64,000 nt of DNA from Oscillospiraceae bacterium (lineage in GTDB: Bacteria > Bacillota > Clostridia > Oscillospirales > Ruminococcaceae): assembly GCA_022793675.1 (NCBI GenBank), contig JAAWDH010000041.1:124001-188000 (forward strand). Reading direction: 5' to 3'. Shown piece by piece: positions 15,978 through 23,850 of the stretch. The position numbers and the translations under genes are program-made. The notes beneath the pieces are model-generated. The model did no database searches and was not told the DNA's origin. It saw only the letters and a list, made by a program, of their open reading frames with translations. Position 1 is the first letter of the stretch. Every line of letters starts with the position of its first letter.

Positions 15978-17453
15978 ATGCAGAATATATACAGCGACAT
16001 CGCCCGGCGTACCGGCGGCGATATCTACATTGGCGTAGTCGGGCCGGTCCGCACTGGGAAGAGTACCTTTATCAAGCGGTTTATGGAAAGCCTTGTACTG
16101 CCCAACATCAAAAGCGACTTACAGCGGGAACGGGCGACTGACGAACTGCCCCAGTCGGCAGCGGGCAAAACCATCATGACCACCGAGCCGAAATTCATCC
16201 CTGAGGAAGCGGCGCAGATCGAGCTGCCCGGCAATGCCGTGATGCGGGTGCGGCTGATCGACTGCGTGGGGTATATTGTGCCCAGTTCATTAGGGTACTT
16301 TGAAAATGAAGCGCCAAGGATGGTACGAACCCCTTGGTTTGAGGAAGAGGTACCCTTTAATATGGCAGCGGAGGTGGGCACCAGCAAGGTCATTACCGAC
16401 CACAGCACCATTGGCCTTGTAGTCACCACCGACGGCAGCATCAGCGATATCCCCCGGGATGAGTATGAGGAGGCTGAAGAACGGGTAATTGCCGAGCTTT
16501 CGGCGCTGGGCAAACCCTTTGTCGTACTGCTCAACTGCCGGGAACCGATGTCGGCGGACGCCAGGGCGCTGCAGGCAAGGCTTCAGGAAAAATACGGCCG
16601 CCCGGTTATGGCGGTAAGCTGTATTTCCTTGGGCGAGGATGAAATCAAGGCAATCCTTCAGCAGATCCTTTACGAGTTCCCGCTCAAGGAAGCGGAAATT
16701 GAGCTTCCGCGCTGGATGCTGTCGCTGCCCAAGGAACACTGGCTGCGCTCGGCGGTATTCGGAGCCATCCGCGAGGCGGCGGCTTCGGTAGAGAAGTTGG
16801 GGATGGTGCCGGATATGGCGGCCGCCCTGCCGGAAGGCTGCGTCCACATCCTGCGGGCGTCGGCGGACCGGATCGACCTGGGGAGGGGGCTGGCGCAGCT
16901 GTCGGTAACGCTGCAGCCCCAGCTGTTCTACCAGGTGCTGGGCGAGATGACAGGGCTGGATATCGGAGACGAAACCAGGCTGATGCCCTGTTTGATGGAG
17001 CTGGCGGCCTGTAAGCGGGCTTATGACAAGCTGAAAAGCGCGCTGCAGGAAGTAGAGGCTACCGGCTATGGCATTGTGATGCCGCAGATGGAAGAGCTTT
17101 CGCTGGAGGAACCAGAAATTGTACGACAAGGCAGCAAATACGGCGTGCGGCTGCGGGCCAGCGCCCCAAGCATTCATATGATTTCCACGAGGATTGCCAC
17201 TGAAATTTCACCGATCGTTGGCTCGGAAAAACAGTCGGAGGAACTGGTGATGAGCCTGCTTAAGGATTTCGAGGAAGACCCTGTTAAGATTTGGGATTCC
17301 AACATCTTTGGCAAGTCCCTGCACGAGCTGGTCAATGATGGCCTGCACTCCAAGCTGGGGCGGATGCCCCAGGAAGCGCGGATGAAATTGCAGGAAACCA
17401 TCGAACGCATCATTAATGAAGGCTGCAGCGGCCTGGTTTGTTTAATCCTCTAA
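15978..17453 (+). CDS. spoIVA: Stage IV sporulation protein A
   Basis: 491 residues, the family's usual length. ATPase that polymerises on the outer forespore membrane as the basement layer of the spore coat, made in the mother cell under SigE. Walker A GPVRTGKST is at 22-30, and the C-terminus GCSGLVCLIL fits the hydrophobic, Cys-containing anchoring tail. Second gene of an operon with sipL, and followed by a terminator. Its presence shows that the organism belongs to an endospore-forming lineage. Confidence 0.97.
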   Translation: MQNIYSDIARRTGGDIYIGVVGPVRTGKSTFIKRFMESLVLPNIKSDLQRERATDELPQSAAGKTIMTTEPKFIPEEAAQIELPGNAVMRVRLIDCVGYIVPSSLGYFENEAPRMVRTPWFEEEVPFNMAAEVGTSKVITDHSTIGLVVTTDGSISDIPRDEYEEAEERVIAELSALGKPFVVLLNCREPMSADARALQARLQEKYGRPVMAVSCISLGEDEIKAILQQILYEFPLKEAEIELPRWMLSLPKEHWLRSAVFGAIREAAASVEKLGMVPDMAAALPEGCVHILRASADRIDLGRGLAQLSVTLQPQLFYQVLGEMTGLDIGDETRLMPCLMELAACKRAYDKLKSALQEVEATGYGIVMPQMEELSLEEPEIVRQGSKYGVRLRASAPSIHMISTRIATEISPIVGSEKQSEELVMSLLKDFEEDPVKIWDSNIFGKSLHELVNDGLHSKLGRMPQEARMKLQETIERIINEGCSGLVCLIL

Positions 17454-17460
17454 AACAGAA

Positions 17461-17498
17461 AAAGCAGCCGCACGCTCTGCTTGGCGTATGGCTGCTTT
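17461..17498. terminator. Bidirectional terminator between spoIVA and the LiaF-like gene
   Basis: Stem AAAGCAGCC / GGCTGCTTT, extended by GCACGC/GCGTAT. Plus strand continues CCTTTTTC, minus strand continues TTCTGTTTT. The two genes converge on it. Confidence 0.8.
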
Positions 17499-17517
17499 CC
17501 TTTTTCCTAGTTGGGGT

Positions 17518-18240
17518 TCAAAAAATATCAATACTGGAGAAAACGCTGGTACAGTCAAGGGTCACGGTCGGAAGCAGATGTTCATTAACCGCCGGCTGAC
17601 GATGGTTGTGCACGCTGCCCAGCACTGGTATACCTTTCAGTATCAGACGGCACCCCTGCGGGGCGGCAATGCGGATGCTGCCAAAAACCGCTTCGCAGAT
17701 AATGGTGATGTCGTTGGGGACGATAGTGTCGGAGAAATCAATCTCCAGGCTGCCGAAAACGCTGCTGCAATTGGCCGTCATCAGGTTGGGGCAGTCGTTG
17801 CGGATCCTTCTTGAGGAAAAGACGGCGGCATAGGAAGGCATAGAGTTCTGGTCGGCGTCAACCATCCCCGGTTGGCGGCTGTCCCAGCTACGGCTGTCCC
17901 AGCTGCGGGCGCCGACAAGGCCGGCAGCCTGTAGCACCAGGAAAATGCCTGCCCCTACTAAAATGACGGCGAAAACCATCCCCAGCGGGATATGGCGCAG
18001 CCACCCCCTGCTCTTGGCCAGCAGCAGCCCGCCTACCGCCAGCAGGATGATGTTCCCAGGCTTGGGCCTGTCGCGGATCATATCCAGCAGCGCGGGGACG
18101 ATCAAAAACATCGTCCACCACCCCCGCAGCAGATGAAAAATGTTCAGATGGAAAATATTCCCCAGCAGATAGCCGCCGCCAATAAGCAGCAATAAGGCCC
18201 CGAATACCAGCGTGCCTGTATTCTCGTTGCGTTTCATCAT
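17518..18240 (-). CDS. LiaF-like cell-envelope membrane protein
   Basis: 240 residues. Four membrane helices in the first 110 residues (LiaI/LiaF-TM, DUF5668-like), a short duplicated RSWDS-RSWDS linker near 112-122, then a C-terminal beta-rich LiaF-like domain (about 135-240) with the repeated pattern VFGSxxI (SSVFGSLEI, EAVFGSIRI, SVFSSIDI). LiaF is a negative regulator of the LiaRS envelope-stress system, but no liaRS pair is present here and the target is unknown. GGGAGG lies upstream; ATGs at 18240 and 18237 are both possible. Confidence 0.8.
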   Translation of the reverse strand: MMKRNENTGTLVFGALLLLIGGGYLLGNIFHLNIFHLLRGWWTMFLIVPALLDMIRDRPKPGNIILLAVGGLLLAKSRGWLRHIPLGMVFAVILVGAGIFLVLQAAGLVGARSWDSRSWDSRQPGMVDADQNSMPSYAAVFSSRRIRNDCPNLMTANCSSVFGSLEIDFSDTIVPNDITIICEAVFGSIRIAAPQGCRLILKGIPVLGSVHNHRQPAVNEHLLPTVTLDCTSVFSSIDIF

Positions 18241-18306
18241 GCAAACCTCCCGTAAAGTTGTTCCGGCGCTTCCATGATATAAAACGATTCACCCTGCCTT
18301 TTGGAT

Positions 18307-18387
18307 TCAGCTGCCCAGCCGCAGCAGGATGCCCAGCGCCAGCAGCGCCGCCCCTATCAGGAAGGCGATCCGGTTGGCTCCCTTCAC
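18307..18387 (-). CDS. Possible 26-residue membrane peptide
   Basis: GTG start at 18387 after a GAGGGGGGATAT stretch; encodes 26 residues with a basic start (MKGANR) and a single hydrophobic helix rich in Ala, Leu, Ile and Gly, ending LRLGS. It lies 66 bp upstream of the LiaF-like gene on the same strand and downstream of the ferredoxin terminator. One-helix peptides of this kind occur beside envelope-stress genes. Evidence is only the ribosome binding site, the helix and the position. Confidence 0.4.
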   Translation of the reverse strand: MKGANRIAFLIGAALLALGILLRLGS

Positions 18388-18416
18388 CCATATCCCCCCT
18401 CAAACCGATTTAAGAA

Positions 18417-18457
18417 AGGCCGCCTGTCCCATTATCCGGGCAGGCGGCCTTGCTGTT
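18417..18457 (-). terminator. Terminator after the ferredoxin gene
   Basis: Stem AAGGCCGCCTGCCC / GGGACAGGCGGCCTT followed on the minus strand by TCTTAAAT. Strong stem, moderate U-tract. Confidence 0.7.
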
Positions 18458-18471
18458 TTACGCACAAAGGG

Positions 18472-18642
18472 TTATTCCGCGTTGGGCGCGCCAACCGGGC
18501 AGACGCCGGCGCAAGCGCCGCATTCGATGCAGGTAGCCGCGTCGATCACGTACTTGCCGTCACCCTCGCTGATTGCGTTTACAGGACATTCGCCAGCGCA
18601 AGCGCCGCAGGCGATGCACTCTTCATTGATGAAATATGCCAT
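18472..18642 (-). CDS. 2[4Fe-4S] ferredoxin
   Basis: 56 residues. Two clusters of cysteines (CIACGACAGECP and CIECGACAGVCP) in the classic clostridial ferredoxin spacing, one half-repeat each. Small electron carrier for anaerobic oxidoreductases such as pyruvate:ferredoxin oxidoreductase and hydrogenases. A perfect AAGGAGGTG precedes the ATG, and it has its own promoter and terminator, so it is monocistronic and probably highly expressed. Confidence 0.95.
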   Translation of the reverse strand: MAYFINEECIACGACAGECPVNAISEGDGKYVIDAATCIECGACAGVCPVGAPNAE

Positions 18643-18673
18643 GAAAAAACACCTCCTTTTTAGTTCTTTCCTT

Positions 18674-18702
18674 ATTGTAACAGCAAACCGCGCAAAATGC
18701 AA
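18674..18702 (-). promoter_or_regulatory. Sigma-A promoter of the ferredoxin gene
   Basis: Minus strand TTGCAT (18697-18702), 17-bp spacer, TACAAT (18674-18679). Confidence 0.75.
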
Positions 18703-18747
18703 GCGAATCTTTGAAAAAAATCCTTTACAAGGAAAATTTTTTCTAGG

Positions 18748-19605
18748 TCAGGGCTCCCTGCCTTCCCCGCGGTCCCCCCTATCAGCCCGGGACGAGCGTG
18801 AAAGGAGCTTGACGTCCTTGCGGTTCACCTGCAGCGGCGCAGCGTCCGGAGCCTTATCCAGCGCCACCTTCAACTCCCCGGTAAGCAGATTGTTTTCAAT
18901 CACGACGCCGTTGCCCTCGGCCGTCCTCACCACTGCGCCTACCCGCGGCGTAATGCGCAGCAGATCTTCATAGGCGGCCTGCTCATATTTGAGGCAGCAC
19001 ATCAGCCGCCCGCAGGAACCGGAAATTTTAGCGGGGTTTAGAGAGAGGTTCTGCTCCTTGGCCATTTTGATGGATACCGGCTGGAAATCCCCCAAAAAGG
19101 TGCTGCAGCAGAAAGGCCGCCCGCAGATACCTAAGCCGCCCAGCATTTTGGACTCGTCCCGCACGCCGATCTGGCGCAGCTCGATGCGGGTGCGGAAAAC
19201 GCCGGCCAAATCCTTGACCAGCTCCCTAAAATCCACCCGTCCGTCCGCCGTGAAATAGAAAAGGATTTTGTTGCCGTCGAAGGTATACTCCACATCGACA
19301 AGGCTCATCTGCAGACGACGCTGCTGGATACGCTGCTGGCAAATCTGGAAGGCTTCCTCTTCCCGGCGGCGGTTTTCTTCCAACTGGGCCAGGTCTTTGG
19401 CATTCGCCAGCCGCATGATCTTTTTCAGCGGGGCGACGATAGCGTTATCCTCTACCTGCCGGTTGGCAATGACTACCTGGCCGCACTCCACCCCGCGGGC
19501 GGTTTCAACGACCACCCGGTCGCCTAGGCTGATCTGCAGCCCGCCTGGTGAGAAATAATAGGTTTTTCCGGTGATTTTGAACCGGACGCCGATAATCTCC
19601 GTCAT
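18748..19605 (-). CDS. ricT: RicT/YaaT PSP1-domain protein
   Basis: 285 residues. PSP1 domain with the two conserved cysteine blocks CGRPFCC (C161, C166, C167) and CGRLMCC (C198, C203, C204) that bind a [4Fe-4S] cluster in the RicA-RicF-RicT complex. In Bacillus subtilis that complex acts on RNase Y, mRNA maturation and Spo0A phosphorylation. Position after holB, as in Bacillus (darA-yaaR-holB-yaaT), supports the call. The C-terminal tail is Arg/Asp/Gly-rich. RicA and RicF homologues are not in the window. Confidence 0.92.
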   Translation of the reverse strand: MTEIIGVRFKITGKTYYFSPGGLQISLGDRVVVETARGVECGQVVIANRQVEDNAIVAPLKKIMRLANAKDLAQLEENRRREEEAFQICQQRIQQRRLQMSLVDVEYTFDGNKILFYFTADGRVDFRELVKDLAGVFRTRIELRQIGVRDESKMLGGLGICGRPFCCSTFLGDFQPVSIKMAKEQNLSLNPAKISGSCGRLMCCLKYEQAAYEDLLRITPRVGAVVRTAEGNGVVIENNLLTGELKVALDKAPDAAPLQVNRKDVKLLSRSSRADRGDRGEGREP

Positions 19606-19690
19606 AAATTCGGATGGCTCCTTTTAAATTAATACAATGCTTTCTGAAGGAAAGCCTGGCTCAGCAGGGCTAAACCGAAAGGGCAAAACG

Positions 19691-20677
19691 TCAATAGACC
19701 TGCTCCATGATGTTCCGAAGGCTGGCGCAGTAAAGGCTGTGCAGCAGCGGCAAACCGCCGTTGGCCGCAAGCCGCCGGCGCATCTGCCCGCCCAGCTGGT
19801 GGATCGCCGCCGCCTGCCTAGGGGAAACACGGCAGCCCGGCAGCAAGGCGGACACCCCGCCATCAAGCAGGAACGCCCCCCGGGCAATCTCCCCCATCAG
19901 CTGGTCGACATCGGCAAGCAGCGCTAAGAAAGATTCCCGGTCGCTTTCCGCAGTACTAGCGGCCGCCATGACGTCAAAAGCGCGGCCGGTAGACAGGCTC
20001 TTCACCAGCGCCAACGCCGATTGGAAGGATTTCGCGGCCTTTTCATCCTGCAAATAAGCACTGGCCCGCCCCAGATTCCCGCCGCCGCAGAGGATGGCCC
20101 CAGCCAGCTGGTCGGGCGGCGCATCGGGGAACTGCCTCATCAGCCATTTTTCCGCCTGCAGACGCGGCGCTTCGGAAAGCTCTAAACAGATGCAGCGGGA
20201 GGCAATCGTCTCCGGCAGCGCCGAACGGTTGTCCGCCGTCAGGATAAAGGTCAGGTAAGGCGGCGGCTCCTCCAGCACCTTCAGCAAAGCGTTGGCCGCC
20301 GCCTCGTTCATCGCATCGGCCCCTTCGATCAGGGCCGCCTTCCGGGGGGATTCGTTGGGCAGCAGATAGACGTTTTCCCGCAGCGTGCGGATCTGGTCAA
20401 CCGTAATCTGCATCTTGCCGTCGGGACGGCGGACGAGAAGCAGGTCGGGATGGATCCCTTTTTCCACCTTCTGGCAGCTCAGGCACTGCCCGCAGGGACG
20501 TTCTCCCGCCGCTTCACATAGAATCCCCGCCGCAAAGCAGCGGGCCAGTGTCCGTTTGCCAGTGCCGGCCGTGCCATGGAGCAGGTAGGCGTGCCCCAGC
20601 CGCCCGCCGGGCGCAGCCGCCCGTTTTAGGGCCTGCACCACGGCATGGTTGGCTAAGAACAGGCTGAAATCTGTCAC
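19691..20677 (-). CDS. holB: DNA polymerase III subunit delta'
   Basis: 328 residues. Clamp-loader AAA+ subunit: GTAGTGKRT near 35-43, a four-cysteine zinc knuckle (C-x7-CGQCLSC) near 53-66, and LLKVLEEPP near 121. Starts with GTG at 20677, overlapping the darA stop by 4 bp, so translation is coupled. Bacillus has the same order apart from yaaR, which is absent here. Between it and ricT is a short gap with a fragment resembling the interspersed repeat. Confidence 0.92.
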   Translation of the reverse strand: MTDFSLFLANHAVVQALKRAAAPGGRLGHAYLLHGTAGTGKRTLARCFAAGILCEAAGERPCGQCLSCQKVEKGIHPDLLLVRRPDGKMQITVDQIRTLRENVYLLPNESPRKAALIEGADAMNEAAANALLKVLEEPPPYLTFILTADNRSALPETIASRCICLELSEAPRLQAEKWLMRQFPDAPPDQLAGAILCGGGNLGRASAYLQDEKAAKSFQSALALVKSLSTGRAFDVMAAASTAESDRESFLALLADVDQLMGEIARGAFLLDGGVSALLPGCRVSPRQAAAIHQLGGQMRRRLAANGGLPLLHSLYCASLRNIMEQVY

Positions 20678-20997
20678 AGCTTCTCAAACCGCTCGACGTC
20701 GGTAACAATAATCGTTGCGCCGCCCACCGTCACTTCAACGGGGAAGGGAGTGTAAGAACCAAGACCATAACCTGCCGTAGAGGACACCATCTGTTTGCGC
20801 TTTTTGGAATGCTCACCGATGATGCTGACTGCACGGTCGACGTTTTCCTCCTCAGTACAGATTAAAAAGGTGGTGTTCCCAGCCATCAGGAAGCCGCCGG
20901 TAGAGGCGAGCTTGGTGGCAAAAAAGCCGTTCTGGGTCAGGGCGCTGGAAACGACATTGCTGTCGTCGCTGTTGACAATGGCGTAAATAAGTTTCAT
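20674..20997 (-). CDS. darA: Cyclic-di-AMP receptor, PII-like (DarA/PstA)
   Basis: 107 residues. PII-like trimeric signalling protein of the DarA/YaaQ family, which binds cyclic di-AMP. The start MKLIYAIVNSDDS, the TKLASTGGFL loop near 28-37 and the GGATIIVTDVERF end match the family. The ATG at 20997 has AAAAGGAGG upstream. It is in the conserved yaaO-darA-holB-ricT context, though tmk, which usually sits between yaaO and darA, is missing. Confidence 0.9.
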   Translation of the reverse strand: MKLIYAIVNSDDSNVVSSALTQNGFFATKLASTGGFLMAGNTTFLICTEEENVDRAVSIIGEHSKKRKQMVSSTAGYGLGSYTPFPVEVTVGGATIIVTDVERFEKL

Positions 20998-21058
20998 AAA
21001 GAGTCCTCCTTTTATTATGAACAGGCCGGTCAAACAAGGCCCGACCGGTAACCTATTT

Positions 21059-22414
21059 CTATTTTATCACAAATATGGAGAAAATGCCACTGTTTTTCAA
21101 AAGTTTTTTTTCATTTTCACCGATTTTTTCTCCAGCCGCTACCACAGGGATTCCCGGCGGGCAGGCTACCCGGCTTTCAGCGGCAATCCTGCCCGCGGCA
21201 TTTTCCACCGAAACGGCTTCCGAGGGGGCAAACGAAGCTTCCCGTGGCGTCATGATCGCTTCTGGGGACAAGGTGATATCTAGGTAAGGGATCGGCCGCT
21301 TTACCGGCAGCCGCAGCGCCGCTTGGACTCGCTGAAGGGTTTCCTCATCCGTCTGAGGAGAAACCATCAGCACCACCCGCCCGCCTCCGCAAAATTCCGG
21401 CTCGCAGCCCGCCTGACGGAGCACAGCGCCGATTTCCTCATGGGTATAGCCCATTCGTTGGCAATCGATAGTAATCTTGGTGCAGTCTGTTTTATTGGGC
21501 AGCAGCGCCGCACCCCGTTGAGAAAGCGCTGCTTCAAGGGCTTTGACGCGGGCATCCAGCGCTGCAAAGGCAGCCCTCCCCTCATGCGCCAGCCAGCGCT
21601 GGCAGGCGTCCAGCGAAGCCATAATCAGATACGAAGGGCTGGTGGAACCAAACAACGCCATCTTTGCTTTGAGCTGCCCCTTAGAGAAATACGGGCCGCT
21701 GCCGTGAAGCAGGCTGCCGCCGGTTAGCACCGGCAGGGTCTTATGGGGGCTGTCGCAGCAGAGGTCGGCCCCTAAGGCAATGGGGTGGCTGACGCCAGGG
21801 GCGAAGGGCAGGTGGGAGCCATGGGCGGCATCGCAGAGCAAGACGCCGCCCCGTTTGTGCACCTCCCTGGCGATACCGGCGACATCGGCGATAACGCCGT
21901 AATAGTCAGGAGAGGTCAGGTAGAAGATGCGGGCGTCGGGATGGGCGTCCAGCGCCGCCGCGGCCATTTCCGGCGTGGGCTGGGGGCAAAGCCCCTCTTT
22001 GCAGGGCGGACAGAGCCAGACAGGCTCTGCATCAACCAGCGCGCAGGCGTTGACGAAAGCACGGTGGGCGTTGCGGGGAACAACAATTTTACGGCCGAAC
22101 TGCTCAACGGCGGCCGCGGCCATCGCAAGGATTGACAGCGTCGAACCGCCGGCAGAATAGCAGGTAAAGCCCGCGCCGTAAAGCGCCGCTGTCAGCGCCT
22201 CCGATTCACCGATGATGCCCTCGGCCTCAAACAGCACGTCCGCCCCAGCCACTTCAGTAATGTCATAAGGGAAAGCGGCTTGCAAAAAATCTGGATAGCC
22301 TGCCGGTGCGCGGCCTTTATGGCCAGGCATATGCAGCCTGGAAATATACGAACCGTTGTATTCTTTTAAAAAATCACAGATTGGCGAAAGGGGCTTTCCC
22401 ACGCCGCAGCTCAC
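21059..22414 (-). CDS. Orn/Lys/Arg decarboxylase family protein (YaaO-like)
   Basis: 451 residues. Fold-type I PLP enzyme: N-terminal HMPGHKG near 22-28, FDITEV-like YDITEVAGAD, a PLP-lysine segment DSPHKTLPVLTGG, and the C-terminal LMVSPQTDEET domain. Family members decarboxylate lysine, arginine or ornithine for polyamine synthesis; the substrate here is not readable. The start is taken as GTG at 22414 because GGAGG sits 9 bp upstream and the family N-terminus begins there. This overlaps the 3' end of the radical SAM gene by 41 bp. The longer frame to 22714 is antisense-quality sequence and was rejected. Confidence 0.87.
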   Translation of the reverse strand: MSCGVGKPLSPICDFLKEYNGSYISRLHMPGHKGRAPAGYPDFLQAAFPYDITEVAGADVLFEAEGIIGESEALTAALYGAGFTCYSAGGSTLSILAMAAAAVEQFGRKIVVPRNAHRAFVNACALVDAEPVWLCPPCKEGLCPQPTPEMAAAALDAHPDARIFYLTSPDYYGVIADVAGIAREVHKRGGVLLCDAAHGSHLPFAPGVSHPIALGADLCCDSPHKTLPVLTGGSLLHGSGPYFSKGQLKAKMALFGSTSPSYLIMASLDACQRWLAHEGRAAFAALDARVKALEAALSQRGAALLPNKTDCTKITIDCQRMGYTHEEIGAVLRQAGCEPEFCGGGRVVLMVSPQTDEETLQRVQAALRLPVKRPIPYLDITLSPEAIMTPREASFAPSEAVSVENAAGRIAAESRVACPPGIPVVAAGEKIGENEKKLLKNSGIFSIFVIK

Positions 22415-23513
22415 CGGCAATCTCCTCCAATCTTGGATAGGCATAGGCAAAAAATTCCTGATAGGACGGACAGAAATAGTTCTGGGCAGGCATCCCGCCA
22501 ATGACCGGTTCGCGGTCGCGGCGGCATCCCCCCCGACAGATAGGCCTCCAGCGGCATCCCTGGCAAGCGGGAACTTCATGGGTTGGAACGGCAAGGAAAT
22601 CAAGCGCCGCTTTACTTTTGCCCAGCTGTTCAAAGGAATCTTCGCGGATATTCCCCAGCCGCATTTCGTCAAGGGCATAAAAGTCGCAGGGATAGACCGA
22701 CCCGTCAGCTTCAACGACGTGCTGGATAACGCAGCGCCCGCTCAGTCCGCAGCTCTCCGGCGGATACCCCAGCAGCATCCCTACCAGGTTCTCGAAATAG
22801 CGGATGTAAATGAAGCGCCCGGCTTTGACATCCTGGTACCATAAGTCAAAAAGGGTTTTGAGGAAACGGGCGTACTTTTCTGGCGTCAGCGACCAGTCAT
22901 GGCCGCCCCGCTCCTCCCCCAGCGGGTCAAGGCAGGGGATATACTGCTGATAAAGCAGGTTGGAGCGTCGGAAAAAGTTGTAAACCTTATTGATACTGTT
23001 CGCGGTATACCCCGTCACGACGGTTAGGATATTGAAATCCACCTGATGGGCGGCAAGGCACTGGGCTGCTTTGAGGATACGGCTGTAAACGCCTTTATGC
23101 CCAGCATCAAGCCGGTTAAGGTCGTTGATATCCTTGTGACCGTCCAGCGAAAGCCCAACCAGGAAATGGTTGTCGGCAAAAAACTGCGCCCACCCGTCGT
23201 CAATCAGCATCCCGTTGGTTTGGATGGCGTTATGGATGGTTAGGTTTTTGGTATTATACTGTTGCTGGAGTTCCACAACGCGGCGGAAAAAAGGCAGGCC
23301 CGACAAGGTAGGTTCCCCCCCTTGGAAGCCGAAAGTACAGTCCCCGCTGGCAAAAGCAAGGGCTTTGCGGATAAGGATTTCCAGCGTTTCCTCCGACATA
23401 AAGCCAAAGGAAAAAACGTCGCGGTTTTCCTGGACGTCGTGGTAAAAACAGTAGCGGCAGCGCATATTGCAGTTGCCGGAAGCCGGTTTAATCAGCAAAT
23501 TCAACGGGGGCAC
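22374..23513 (-). CDS. Radical SAM anaerobic sulfatase maturase (anSME-type)
   Basis: 379 residues. CNMRCRYCFYHD near 14-25 is the C-x3-C-x2-C cluster motif, GFQGGEPTLSG is the SAM glycine motif, and the C-terminal SPASM domain carries CGLSGRC, YPCDFYALDE and CQGCRWRPICRGGC for two auxiliary clusters. Such enzymes oxidise a Ser or Cys in sulfatases to C-alpha-formylglycine. A matching Cys-type sulfatase lies at 58429-59883. Starts with GTG at 23513 with GAGGAGG 8 bp upstream. First gene of a likely operon with the decarboxylase, darA, holB and ricT. Confidence 0.88.
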   Translation of the reverse strand: MPPLNLLIKPASGNCNMRCRYCFYHDVQENRDVFSFGFMSEETLEILIRKALAFASGDCTFGFQGGEPTLSGLPFFRRVVELQQQYNTKNLTIHNAIQTNGMLIDDGWAQFFADNHFLVGLSLDGHKDINDLNRLDAGHKGVYSRILKAAQCLAAHQVDFNILTVVTGYTANSINKVYNFFRRSNLLYQQYIPCLDPLGEERGGHDWSLTPEKYARFLKTLFDLWYQDVKAGRFIYIRYFENLVGMLLGYPPESCGLSGRCVIQHVVEADGSVYPCDFYALDEMRLGNIREDSFEQLGKSKAALDFLAVPTHEVPACQGCRWRPICRGGCRRDREPVIGGMPAQNYFCPSYQEFFAYAYPRLEEIAGELRRGKAPFANL

Positions 23514-23534
23514 ATCAACAACCTCCTCACGGCC

Positions 23535-23624
23535 AGCTGTGCTGGCAAACTATTCGCGCCGGAAATCCAGCAAGCCGGATTTCTGCTGCGGATAAACATA
23601 GCCGGTTCTCCCGCGGTTACGGGC
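23535..23624 (-). repeat. Repeat family 2, copy with stem-loop
   Basis: Read on the minus strand, GCCCGTAACCGCG, a 14-bp insert, then GTTTATCCGCAGCAGAAATC and CGGCTTGCTGGATTTCCGGCGCGAA match 39925-39981 almost base for base. A GCCAGC-ACA-GCTGGC hairpin follows, the same kind of hairpin that follows the other copy. Confidence 0.8.
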
Positions 23625-23663
23625 AGGCTATTCCAGTTTTTCCTATCGGCAGGTAGGCAATAC

Positions 23664-23850
23664 CGCCCAGCCGCGACACCTCACGCAATGTTTTTCACCC
23701 GCAAGCCGCCGAGCAGAGCCAGGCGGCAAACGCGATTTGTCTGCGGCGACACGCCGCCCAGCCGCGACATCCCATGTAATGTTTTTCACCCACAAGCCGC
23801 CGAGCGGAACCAGGCGGCAAACGCGATTTATCTGCCGGCACAGCCGGCTA
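23664..23850 (+). repeat. Two tandem 91-bp units ending in hairpins
   Basis: Unit 1 starts at 23664 (CGCCCAGCCGCGACACC), unit 2 at 23755 (CGCCCAGCCGCGACATCC). Both contain AATGTTTTTCACCC, CAAGCCGCCGAGC, CCAGGCGGCAAACGCGATTT and end with a TCTGC-stem-ACA-stem hairpin. They fill the gap upstream of the maturase operon and downstream of corA. No coding frame is convincing. Confidence 0.85.

Noticed and set aside
21059-22714. 551-residue version of the decarboxylase
   Set aside because: Bases 22415-22714 overlap the radical SAM gene on the same strand in another frame and give residues unlike the family; the GTG at 22414 has a good ribosome binding site.
23664-23850. Tandem 91-bp units as a CRISPR array
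   Set aside because: Only two units, the conserved part is most of the unit, there are no unique spacers of regular length and no cas genes.
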